NCBI GenBank assembly: GCA_944363685.1 | Contig: CALVUV010000009.1 | Coordinates: forward strand, 1 to 19,402 | DNA from: an uncultured Bacilli bacterium | GTDB lineage: Bacteria; Bacillota_I; Bacilli_A; RF39; UBA660 | Length of the DNA: 19,402 nt | Direction of reading: 5' to 3' | Shown here: positions 6,929 to 13,209 of the stretch, piece by piece | Numbering within the stretch: the stretch's first letter is position 1 | How the letters are laid out: the number at the start of each line of letters is the position of its first letter | The notes under the pieces: generated by a model | Database searches by the model: none | What the model was told of the DNA's origin: nothing | What the model saw: only the letters and a program-made list of their open reading frames with translations | Made by a program: the position numbers and the translations under genes

Positions 6929-7371
6929 ATTTTTTACACCCCCTAAATTATGAATATTGAAAATGGCACGAAAGTGGCTTTGTCATTATTCATAACTTCC
7001 TATATATCTTGTCAGAGACAAGATATGGAAGCTAAGGTTTACCACCTTAGAAACCGTTTATACTTTATTTCGTAATAATGCTTTGAGCATTAAAACTACA
7101 TAAAGTATAGATAAAATAGAAAACACTGCTTTTTATTTTATCTATGTAAATTATTCAAATAACAATAATTATTTTCATAATTTGTTTAAACAAACTTTTC
7201 CCACTTTCATTGAACAGAGTTCAACAAAACGTGTTCGTTTGTTATTACTTTTTTAGAAAAAGTAAACAAAAACTTTTTATATGATAGATAACATCAAAAC
7301 GAAAAAGTAATTTTGTTTTGATATTATTCCATTATTATTTTTATTTTGTTAGTCAAGAATTTCACAAGCAA
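6929..7371. other. 443-nt non-coding, hairpin-dense intergenic block
   Basis: No ORF with a ribosome site was found. On both strands it is packed with inverted repeats: 6996-7031, 7032-7050, 7060-7108 with a nested hairpin 7076-7092, 7107-7145, the palindrome TTTGTTTAAACAAA at 7181-7194, TTGAAC/GTTCAA at 7210-7224, and TTACTTTTT/AAAAAGTAA at 7245-7265 with flanking TTTGT/ACAAA. The part nearest the relaxase is the likely oriT; the part nearest the recombinase (7150-7347) has no assigned role. Confidence 0.7.
6996..7145. other. oriT: probable origin of transfer (oriT), MobV type
   Basis: The arms ATACTTTAT (7060-7068) and ATAAAGTAT (7100-7108) form a 9-bp inverted repeat. The right arm continues as ATAAAGTATAG, which matches the core I recall for the pMV158 oriT nicked by MobM. 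Between the arms sits a second hairpin TAATGC/GCATTA (7076-7092). Downstream is a perfect 12-bp inverted repeat ATAGATAAAATA (7107-7118) / TATTTTATCTAT (7134-7145); upstream are hairpins ATATCTTGTC/GACAAGATAT (7004-7026) and CTAAGGT/ACCTTAG (7032-7050). Its place directly upstream of the relaxase gene fits. The nick site cannot be assigned. Confidence 0.6.
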
Positions 7372-7392
7372 CTATCGTTGTTCTTGACTAAC
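7348..7392. repeat. 12-bp perfect inverted repeat spanning the recombinase stop codon
   Basis: GTTAGTCAAGAA (7348-7359) and TTCTTGACTAAC (7381-7392) enclose 21 nt containing CAAC/GTTG. It covers the last codons of the recombinase gene. There is no T-run on the minus-strand exit, so it is not a typical intrinsic terminator. It may protect or process the mRNA between recombinase and relaxase. Confidence 0.7.
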
Positions 7393-9321
7393 TTTATCAT
7401 TTCTTTTTAATATTTCTTCTCTCATCTTTCTAGCATTTTCTATTGATTCTAATTTCTTCTTTTTAGTTTCTTCATCTAATTCATAAACTCTACAATTAGT
7501 TCTTTCTGGAATAATAGTATATATATCTTCTTTATCTTCTAATAAACATTTTTCATTATTACCAATATAGATTACACCTAATTGTAGTTTATCTATTTTA
7601 TCCATTTTTCTATAATCTTCTAATGGGAATATTCTTACAATATTTCTATTTTGATAATCATTAAAGAACATTACTTTATTATCATAGTAGTATGTTGCTT
7701 CAAAATAACCTACATTATAAACTTGTCTTAATGTGAATACTATTTCACTAACTTTCTCAATAGGTAGATATTCACTAAATCTTAATTTCATACTAATATT
7801 ACCTAGTATTGCATAATCTCTTTTAGCAAGAAAACCAGCATCATATAAATCGTTGCATGGCTTACACATACTTTCTCTAAAATAAACTTCTCCAAGTCTT
7901 ATTTTATTATTACCATATAATTCTAATTCAACATTATCTACATATTTCATAATAAGATTGCATTTTTCTTCTCTTGTATAATCTTTCCAAGTATAAGTGT
8001 TTTCTTCATAATCTTCTGGATCTACAATTTTATTTATATAATCTATATCTCTTTTTATTAAAATATCTTCTGGTGTAAGTTTTAAACTATCACTTATTTC
8101 ACAATCAATAATTTTCTTTTCAATGTCTTTCACTGATTTTTCTACAATTTCTTTTTCAGTATCATATTCCTCAATAGTAAATGAACCATTGATATATGCT
8201 TTTTTAATTCTTTCAGCTTTAAGTTTTTGTTCATTTAATTCTTTTATCAATTTATCTTTTGGATTATTTAGTTTAGTTTTAATCATAGGAAGTAGTGTTT
8301 GATTAACTACTGAATCATATTCTTGTATATCTTCAATAAAGTTATTAAATTCTTTTTCTATATCTGTTTCTTTAATATTTATCTTACAATCATGACAATA
8401 ATAGTAATAATAAACATTTCCATTCTTTTTAGTAGTTGCTTTACCAGCAAGTATTCTATTACATTTAGGACACTTTAATTTTTGTAAGAATAAATAATCT
8501 TCTTTTCTTTTATAATTACGAGAGTTCTTTTTCTTTTGTACTTGGCATTCTTCCCATAATTCTTTACTAACTATTGGTTCAACAACATCTTCATAATAAA
8601 TTGGATTCTTATTTCTTTTACCATGAACAAAGTCGCCTTTATAGATTTCATTTTCTATAATCTTTAAGATAGTTCCATCACACCAATTTGTTTTACCAAA
8701 TACTTTTTCTTTATTGTATAGATTACTAATAGTTTGATATGAATTACCTTGATGATATAAATTAAATATTCTTATAACTTGATCTTTTGTTGCTTCATCT
8801 GGAACAAGTTTTTTGTTTTCATGTTTATAGCCAAATGGTGCTTTATGTGGAATATGTCCTTCTTTAATTGCTCCAGCCATACCAAATTTAGTTCTTTCTG
8901 AAGTTCTTTCAATTTCGTTTTGAGAAACTGATGTAAGTATTCTTGAAACCATTTTTCCATTAGCATTAGTAGTATTAATATCATCATTAGCACAATCTAA
9001 ATAAGCATCATTTTCTTCTAAGAATCTTATTATCTTTTCCCAATCAAATACTGAACGAGTAAGTCTATCTAGTTTTAATACAACAATAGTATTACATTTC
9101 TTTTCTCTTATGTCTTGCAATAGTTCTTCAAATCCAGGTCTAGAATTGCCTGTTTTAGCCGATATACCAGCATCTTTATATACTTTATATATTTCATAAC
9201 CTTTATACTCACACATTGCTCTAAGACGTTTTTCTTGTTCTGGTAAACTAAATCCTTCACGAGCTTGATCTTCGGTAGATACTCTTATATAAAGACCTGC
9301 AACTTTCTTTTCATCATTCAT
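7372..9321 (-). CDS. large serine recombinase, TnpX/TndX type
   Basis: A 649-residue site-specific recombinase that would excise and integrate the element. Residues 7-150 are the resolvase catalytic domain with nucleophile Ser15 (YIRVSTEDQ) and KLDRLTRS (83-90). Residues 155-265 are the recombinase domain (APFGYK). The zinc ribbon ligands are C284-x2-C287 and C309-x2-C312, followed by a coiled coil (about 355-410). The tail 470-649 has an extra CxxC pair (C486, C489) and matches the extended C-terminus of the TnpX class. AAGGAGTG (9330-9337) is 8 nt from ATG 9321. The leader carries an attenuator-like terminator and a short ORF. No frameshift is seen, so it should be functional. Confidence 0.95.
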   Translation of the reverse strand: MNDEKKVAGLYIRVSTEDQAREGFSLPEQEKRLRAMCEYKGYEIYKVYKDAGISAKTGNSRPGFEELLQDIREKKCNTIVVLKLDRLTRSVFDWEKIIRFLEENDAYLDCANDDINTTNANGKMVSRILTSVSQNEIERTSERTKFGMAGAIKEGHIPHKAPFGYKHENKKLVPDEATKDQVIRIFNLYHQGNSYQTISNLYNKEKVFGKTNWCDGTILKIIENEIYKGDFVHGKRNKNPIYYEDVVEPIVSKELWEECQVQKKKNSRNYKRKEDYLFLQKLKCPKCNRILAGKATTKKNGNVYYYYYCHDCKINIKETDIEKEFNNFIEDIQEYDSVVNQTLLPMIKTKLNNPKDKLIKELNEQKLKAERIKKAYINGSFTIEEYDTEKEIVEKSVKDIEKKIIDCEISDSLKLTPEDILIKRDIDYINKIVDPEDYEENTYTWKDYTREEKCNLIMKYVDNVELELYGNNKIRLGEVYFRESMCKPCNDLYDAGFLAKRDYAILGNISMKLRFSEYLPIEKVSEIVFTLRQVYNVGYFEATYYYDNKVMFFNDYQNRNIVRIFPLEDYRKMDKIDKLQLGVIYIGNNEKCLLEDKEDIYTIIPERTNCRVYELDEETKKKKLESIENARKMREEILKRNDKVSQEQR

Positions 9322-9343
9322 TAATCAATCACTCCTTTTTAAT

Positions 9344-9395
9344 AAAAAAGAGGAGACAATAGTATTTAATAAAGTCTAAATACTACTGACTCCTC
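9344..9395 (-). terminator. attenuator-like intrinsic terminator in the recombinase leader
   Basis: On the minus strand an 18-nt arm (9395-9378, starting GAGGAGTCAGTAG) pairs with 9367-9350 (ending TGTCTCCTC) in 17 of 18 positions, one of them G-T. The loop is 10 nt and six T residues (9349-9344) follow at once. It ends only 7 nt before the recombinase Shine-Dalgarno and cannot belong to another gene, so it should reduce read-through into the recombinase unless opened. Confidence 0.8.
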
Positions 9396-9443
9396 AATAA
9401 ATTCAATATTATAAAATTTCGATATATTGTGTTTATATTTCAT
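9366..9443 (-). CDS. 25-residue leader peptide ORF upstream of the recombinase
   Basis: ATG at 9443-9441 is preceded by AGAGAGG (9457-9451) with 7-nt spacing. The frame runs 25 codons (MKYKHNISKFYN ... ESVVFRLY) and ends with TAA at 9368-9366. Codons 17-22 lie in the 5' arm of the terminator hairpin, and the stop codon lies at the loop/3'-arm border. A ribosome on this ORF would cover the 5' arm and prevent hairpin formation. The peptide resembles nothing I know, and no run of one regulatory amino acid is seen. Expression is inferred from the ribosome site and placement only. Confidence 0.55.
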   Translation of the reverse strand: MKYKHNISKFYNIEFIEESVVFRLY

Positions 9444-9488
9444 AGATGTACCTCTCTTTCTAGAGAATACCTCTTTCATTGGTTATTT

Positions 9489-9516
9489 ATAATATCACTT
9501 TTTTATGATTTGTCAA
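9489..9516 (-). promoter_or_regulatory. strong promoter of the leader peptide/recombinase transcript
   Basis: Consensus TTGACA (9516-9511), 16-nt spacer, and extended -10 TGA-TATTAT (TATTAT at 9494-9489). The predicted start is near 9482, giving a leader of about 160 nt that contains the short ORF and the terminator hairpin. Confidence 0.75.
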
Positions 9517-9533
9517 TTCCCTGATTAGGGAAT
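9516..9533. repeat. 18-bp palindrome abutting the recombinase -35 box (operator or att site)
   Basis: ATTCCCT-GATT-AGGGAAT is a perfect 7-bp inverted repeat with a GATT centre, sharing base 9516 with the -35 box. It is unusually GC-containing for this region. It could be an operator for autoregulation, or part of the right attachment site: it is where the element should end, and a GA dinucleotide is at its centre. Confidence 0.55.
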
Positions 9534-9564
9534 AGTAGTATTAGTGAAGTTGATATTATAATAA

Positions 9565-9840
9565 TTATTTAAGTTTCTTTATATAATTTTCTAAATCTTT
9601 TACCTCAATAGAGTTTGATAAATTACCAATATATAATGTTTTAGAATAATTGAATGCTAGAAAAGTTATTCCTTTAATAATAACTCTATGTGGTTCAATA
9701 TAAGATAGATTACTATGTTCTATATTTCTTATGTTTCCATTAATTATCTTTGGTTTAGTATTACAAAAATCACATATAAACTCAATTTTCCTTTTTAGTT
9801 CTTCTTCAAACTCTAATGGTTTAGTAATAATATTAATCAT
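9565..9840 (-). CDS. small hypothetical protein
   Basis: A 91-residue protein I do not recognise. It contains a CDFCNTKP pair of cysteines (residues 24-27), a beta-rich middle (EPHRVIIKGITFLAFNYSKTLYIGNL) and a helical Lys-rich C-terminus. AAAGGA lies 8 nt before ATG 9840. It sits between the tRNA-Cys terminator and the right end of the mobile element; whether it is chromosomal or the last gene of the element is undecided. No clear promoter is visible; read-through from tRNA-Cys is possible. Only two cysteines are present, so a zinc site would need a partner. Confidence 0.6.
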   Translation of the reverse strand: MINIITKPLEFEEELKRKIEFICDFCNTKPKIINGNIRNIEHSNLSYIEPHRVIIKGITFLAFNYSKTLYIGNLSNSIEVKDLENYIKKLK

Positions 9841-9860
9841 AAAATCTGTCCTTTCTCAAA

Positions 9861-9897
9861 CAAAAAAATATCAACTTCATTTAGAAATTGATATTTT
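9861..9897 (-). terminator. intrinsic terminator after tRNA-Cys
   Basis: A 10-bp stem AAAATATCAA (9865-9874) / TTGATATTTT (9888-9897), 13-nt loop, is followed on the minus strand by further T residues. It lies about 45 nt after the tRNA and 20 nt before the small gene starting at 9840. Confidence 0.7.
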
Positions 9898-9939
9898 CTA
9901 TGTTAAGTTCAAACATAAAAGTTCGAACAGATTTCCCAA

Positions 9940-10013
9940 TGGAGGGCCTAGTCGGATTTGAACCAACGATCAGGGAGTTGCAGTCCCACGCCTTACCACT
10001 TGGCTATAGACCC
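9940..10013 (-). tRNA. tRNA-Cys (anticodon GCA)
   Basis: On the minus strand the acceptor arms GGGTCTA (10013-10007) and TAGGCCC (9950-9944) pair with one G-T. The anticodon loop CTGCAAC gives GCA. The T-loop is TTCAAAT. The discriminator is T9943 and CCA (9942-9940) is encoded. Confidence 0.96.
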
Positions 10014-10016
10014 ATA

Positions 10017-10072
10017 ATATGCAAGAATTGACTTGCATATATAATTTTACACTATTGTTCTTTACTTGTCAA
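10017..10072 (-). promoter_or_regulatory. promoter and 5' hairpin of tRNA-Cys
   Basis: TTGACA (10072-10067), 17-nt spacer, TAAAAT (10049-10044); predicted start near 10037. Just before the tRNA the transcript can form a 9-bp hairpin ATATGCAAG/CTTGCATAT (10017-10040), possibly a 5'-leader processing feature. Confidence 0.7.
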
Positions 10073-10115
10073 TTATTGTCTATTAAAACTTATTATTTTT
10101 ATTTGTTTTTTATAC

Positions 10116-10913
10116 CTATTTTAAGAACTTTTCATTTATTTTTTTAATCATATCATAATCATTCATTCTTAAAACATTTATCTCTTTATCCTTAATAAAT
10201 ATATCTACATTTAAAACATCATTATATTTATAATTATCTCCATCAATAGTAATAAGTAAATTCTTACTTATTACTTCAGGAATTATAGAAATAATTTTAC
10301 TACTTGGTATTATTAATGAGTTTAAAAGACTTCTATAACTTTTAGAATTTAATGGAGCGATTGGAGTTAGTTGTAAGGTATGGAAAGTATTATAGACAAT
10401 AGAACCTCCAAAACTAAGATTATAAGCGGTAGAACCAAATGATGTAGAAACGAGTAAACCATCTCCTACATAGTTTTCTAATAGTTCATCATCTATTATT
10501 ACTTTAAATTTAGCAGTATTAAGTTCTTGTTCTCTTATTACTATTTCATTTAAAGTATAATGTTTATAACTACTATCTTTAGTTACAACATCTATTTCTC
10601 CTATACCAATTTTTTCACATTTTAATTCATTTAATGTTAATAATCTTATAAATTCATCTATTTGATCAAAACTTATTTCTTGAGCAAAGCCTAAGGTACC
10701 GGTATTAATACCTATATAGTAACATTTACTATCAAAGTTTGTTTCTTTAATCATTCTTAAGAATGATCCATCTCCTCCAATAGCAATTCCTAAATCATAG
10801 TTTTTAGAGACTATTTTAAAGCCATTTTCTTTTAATTTAGATTTAACAATATCAGAAATTTTCTTTGATTTTAAATTATCATTTACAAATAGTTTTATTC
10901 TATTTATTTTCAT
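10116..10913 (-). CDS. nadK: NAD kinase
   Basis: This enzyme makes NADP from NAD and ATP (or polyphosphate) in the cytoplasm. The 265-residue reading shows the family motifs GIAIGGDGSFLRMI (42-55, with GGDGS at 46-50 and catalytic Asp48) and GINTGTLGFAQE (68-79), then the beta-sandwich domain with ENYVGDGLLVSTSFGSTAYNLS. The frame is open further upstream to 10961, but ATG 10913 matches the usual N-terminus (KINRIKLFVND) and leaves only a 14-nt overlap with the NUDIX gene; the Shine-Dalgarno (AGAAAG) is weak, so translation is probably coupled. It is the last gene of the NAD cluster; no clear terminator follows. Confidence 0.93.
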   Translation of the reverse strand: MKINRIKLFVNDNLKSKKISDIVKSKLKENGFKIVSKNYDLGIAIGGDGSFLRMIKETNFDSKCYYIGINTGTLGFAQEISFDQIDEFIRLLTLNELKCEKIGIGEIDVVTKDSSYKHYTLNEIVIREQELNTAKFKVIIDDELLENYVGDGLLVSTSFGSTAYNLSFGGSIVYNTFHTLQLTPIAPLNSKSYRSLLNSLIIPSSKIISIIPEVISKNLLITIDGDNYKYNDVLNVDIFIKDKEINVLRMNDYDMIKKINEKFLK

Positions 10914-11742
10914 TATTTTTCTTTCTATATTTAAACAATGCAGATGGTCTATGTCCTTCACCAGTTTTCATTTTATCTGTTTTTACTACTTTATCTTTAA
11001 TAATTCTTCTAAAAGCTGGATCTAGTAATTTTTTATTAAGTATTACTTCATATACTTGTTGTAATTCTCCTAAAGTAAAGTATTCTGGCATCATGTTAAA
11101 GACGATATCTGTATAGTTTAATTTGTTTTTTAATCTTTCTATTCCTGCTAATACTACTAAATCGTGATCAAAAGCTAAAACTTTTTTTCTTGCTTTAAAG
11201 CTATATCTATCAGTAGTTTTTTCTCTTAAAACTTTTTCTATTGATAGATTAATTGTCTCTGTTCCATTAGTTAGAGAAATGTCTACAATATTATTTTTTT
11301 CTTCTAAAAGTATAACATCAAACCAGCAAGCATTAGGATTAATCATTTCTGTTAATCTATTTTTATCTACTAAAGCGATAAATGAGGTTGATACTACTCT
11401 TGTTCTTGGATCTCTATCTATAGCATCATAAGTATATAATTGTTCTAGATAAATATTAGAAAGGTTAGTTTCTCTTTTTAATACCCTTTTAGCACATTCT
11501 TCTAAAGTTTCTTTATTAGGATTTAAAAATCCTCCAGGTAAACACCATTTATCTTTAAAAGGATAATCATCTCTTTTTACTAAAAGAATACTCATCATTT
11601 TCTTACTATTTTTACGATAGTTATTTGTCTCTTCACTAGATACACTAATTAAAAGAATATCTGCAGTCATTGATAATTGATCAAAATCTTTAGCATTGTA
11701 ATCTTTTAAAAATTCTTCTTCACTCTTATAATTTTTTTCCAT
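10900..11742 (-). CDS. NUDIX + winged-helix protein, NrtR-like regulator of NAD metabolism
   Basis: A 280-residue protein. Residues 25-150 are a NUDIX fold and about 215-275 a winged helix (FTLGELQQVYEVILNKKLLDPAFRRIIKD, then GEGHRPSALFKY), the layout of NrtR, which binds ADP-ribose in a dead NUDIX domain and controls NAD genes. The Nudix box at 70-94 is degraded: where REUxEExGU is expected it reads RVLKRETNL, losing two catalytic acidic residues and the glycine, consistent with a sensor rather than a hydrolase. AGAGGTG (11747-11753) selects ATG 11742 over an upstream ATG at 11778. It overlaps nadK by 14 nt and follows pncC by 50 nt, and may have its own promoter. Confidence 0.85.
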   Translation of the reverse strand: MEKNYKSEEEFLKDYNAKDFDQLSMTADILLISVSSEETNNYRKNSKKMMSILLVKRDDYPFKDKWCLPGGFLNPNKETLEECAKRVLKRETNLSNIYLEQLYTYDAIDRDPRTRVVSTSFIALVDKNRLTEMINPNACWFDVILLEEKNNIVDISLTNGTETINLSIEKVLREKTTDRYSFKARKKVLAFDHDLVVLAGIERLKNKLNYTDIVFNMMPEYFTLGELQQVYEVILNKKLLDPAFRRIIKDKVVKTDKMKTGEGHRPSALFKYRKKNNENK

Positions 11743-11766
11743 ACTACACCTCTTTTTCATAATTTG

Positions 11767-11775
11767 ATTATAACA
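11767..11775 (-). promoter_or_regulatory. possible extended -10 promoter of the NrtR-like gene
   Basis: Minus-strand TG-T-TATAAT (TATAAT at 11772-11767) in the pncC to NUDIX gap, with no good -35. The predicted start is near 11760, about 18 nt before the ATG. Confidence 0.4.
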
Positions 11776-11792
11776 CATTTTTAAGAAATATG

Positions 11793-12266
11793 TTACTTAA
11801 TAATATCTAGTAACATTGTTATAATCTTATCTATAATATGTTCTTTATTTAAGGCTCTACTTTCCTTATTAACAGTCATCTTTTCTTTATAAAACTTATT
11901 ATTATCTCTATCATATATACAAATAAATACTGTATTATCATCACCTGTTTTATTATTAGGGTCACTTCTATTTAGTTTACCTGTTATACCTATACCATAA
12001 TTACTATTTGCAAAAGAACTAATCGCTTTACTCATTTCTATTGCTGTTTCCATACTATAAACAGTGTATTTATCAATAACTTCTTTTGGTACACCCATCT
12101 TTACTTTATATTCATTAGAGTAAGTTACAGCGCTAAATTTTAACACTTCGCTTGCTCCCTCGCAATTAGTAATAGCATTAACTACTCCTCCACCAGTACA
12201 AGACTCCATTGTGGCAATTGTTTTTTGTCCTAATTGTAAAATATGTATAATTTCTTTAAAGTTCAT
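11793..12266 (-). CDS. pncC: nicotinamide-nucleotide amidase (CinA C-terminal domain family, PncC)
   Basis: A 157-residue stand-alone CinA-C domain. PncC deamidates NMN to nicotinic acid mononucleotide, recycling NMN into NAD synthesis. The catalytic signature TMESCTGGGVVNAI (19-32, Ser22) and the later GIGITGKLNRSDPNN (about 92-106; usually TGxAGP, here TGKLN) are visible. The altered second motif is a mild deviation and may affect rate. AAGGGTGA overlaps the stop of the preceding ADP-ribosylglycohydrolase gene, with a 4-nt gap, so translation is coupled. Its product is the substrate of nadD in the same cluster. Confidence 0.88.
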   Translation of the reverse strand: MNFKEIIHILQLGQKTIATMESCTGGGVVNAITNCEGASEVLKFSAVTYSNEYKVKMGVPKEVIDKYTVYSMETAIEMSKAISSFANSNYGIGITGKLNRSDPNNKTGDDNTVFICIYDRDNNKFYKEKMTVNKESRALNKEHIIDKIITMLLDIIK

Positions 12267-12270
12267 TTTT

Positions 12271-13125
12271 TCACCCTTTCAATTTATATTCTTTTTCCAT
12301 AAAATATCTACTCTTTAATAAATTATAATTATCTTTATCAAGAAATGGAATAATCTTATCTTTTATCTCTTCAGGTATACCATAATAACTTTCTGCTAGC
12401 GCTCCGGTAATAGAGGCAATTGTATCTGTATCTCCACCAATAGATATAGCTTTTCTAATGGCATCTTCAAAATCATTAGAAATTAAGAAAATATAGATGG
12501 CTTGTGGAACTGAGAAAATAGCTTTACTTGTAAAAGTATAATTATGTCTTAATTCTTCTAAATCAAAATCTAAGTTATAATAGTTTTTTTCTATATATTC
12601 TTTTAATTCTAATTTATTATAACCATTTCTTAATAAATAAATTGATGTGGCAATAGATTCTGAAGCTTTTATTGATTCATAATGATTATGAGAAGGTATA
12701 GTAGCTTTATAACTTTCTTCTTTAATAGTATTCAAATCATCGAAACAAAATCCTATGGGACTAATTCTCATAGCACAACCATTACCATAACTTTCTCCTT
12801 GATAGTTACCTTTAATCCAAGCGACAGATCCTTTACCAAATCTACTTCTACCATATATATCTTTTCCTTTATTTAAGTCTCTTATACCATATTCTCTTAA
12901 ATATTTTTCATAATTACAGTCTCCATTTATAATAGCATCATAAATAGCACAAGTCCAAGAAGTATCATCAGTAGTTGAAGAATTATTAGTAAATAGTGGT
13001 ATACTTTTATCCATTATTTTAACTTTATCAAGATATGGTCTAGGTAAATGATGTTCTTTCCAATATAATACTTCTTCTACTTCATAACTAGATCCTGCTA
13101 CATCTCCTATAATTGCACCTAACAT
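12271..13125 (-). CDS. ADP-ribosylglycohydrolase family protein (DraG/ARH-like)
   Basis: A 284-residue all-helical hydrolase. The metal-binding motifs of the family are present: GAIIGDVAGS (3-12), TTDDTSW (51-57) and SIGGDTDTIASITGALAESY (228-247). Members remove ADP-ribose from proteins or small molecules using two Mg ions. AGAGGTGAT precedes ATG 13125. It ends with TGA and is tightly coupled to pncC. Its place inside an NAD cluster beside an ADP-ribose-sensing-type regulator suggests a role in recycling ADP-ribose products; this is inference. No ADP-ribosyltransferase is visible, so it is not obviously half of a toxin/antitoxin pair. Confidence 0.9.
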   Translation of the reverse strand: MLGAIIGDVAGSSYEVEEVLYWKEHHLPRPYLDKVKIMDKSIPLFTNNSSTTDDTSWTCAIYDAIINGDCNYEKYLREYGIRDLNKGKDIYGRSRFGKGSVAWIKGNYQGESYGNGCAMRISPIGFCFDDLNTIKEESYKATIPSHNHYESIKASESIATSIYLLRNGYNKLELKEYIEKNYYNLDFDLEELRHNYTFTSKAIFSVPQAIYIFLISNDFEDAIRKAISIGGDTDTIASITGALAESYYGIPEEIKDKIIPFLDKDNYNLLKSRYFMEKEYKLKG

Positions 13126-13159
13126 ATTATCACCTCTTTTTTATATAATACATACTTCT

Positions 13160-13168
13160 ATTTTAACA
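13160..13168 (-). promoter_or_regulatory. possible internal promoter before the ADP-ribosylglycohydrolase gene
   Basis: Minus-strand extended -10 TG-T-TAAAAT (TAAAAT at 13165-13160) in the 84-nt gap after nadD; no convincing -35 at 17 nt. Confidence 0.4.
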
Positions 13169-13209
13169 AAATTTTCTTTCCAAATCCACTTGTTACTTTA
13201 CTGGCTTGT

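Larger units (their letters stand above)
5585..9550 (-). mobile_element. compact integrative mobilizable element (relaxase, oriT-like block, large serine recombinase), ends approximate
   Basis: About 4 kb between the phosphoesterase gene and the small gene at 9565 holds only a MobV relaxase, an oriT-like region and a large serine recombinase, both genes on the minus strand. The pairing is that of Tn4451-type mobilizable elements (TnpX + TnpZ). No cargo, replication or secretion gene is present, so transfer would need a helper conjugative system. Exact ends are not visible: TnpX-class recombinases leave only a 2-bp (GA) duplication. The left end should lie at 5585-5603 and the right end near the palindrome at 9516-9533; this is inference. 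Confidence 0.75.

Noticed and set aside
7150..7347. Short cargo gene between recombinase and oriT block
   Set aside because: The longest ATG frames are under about 12 codons and lack ribosome sites.
8772..8993. 73-residue minus-strand open frame inside the recombinase gene
   Set aside because: It lies wholly within the recombinase in another frame, has no ribosome site, and its composition is that of an AT-rich shadow frame.
9940..10013. tRNA-Cys as the attachment site of the mobile element
   Set aside because: The 3' end of the tRNA is not repeated anywhere near 5585-5660, a terminator and a gene lie between it and the recombinase, and TnpX-type serine recombinases do not usually target tRNA genes.
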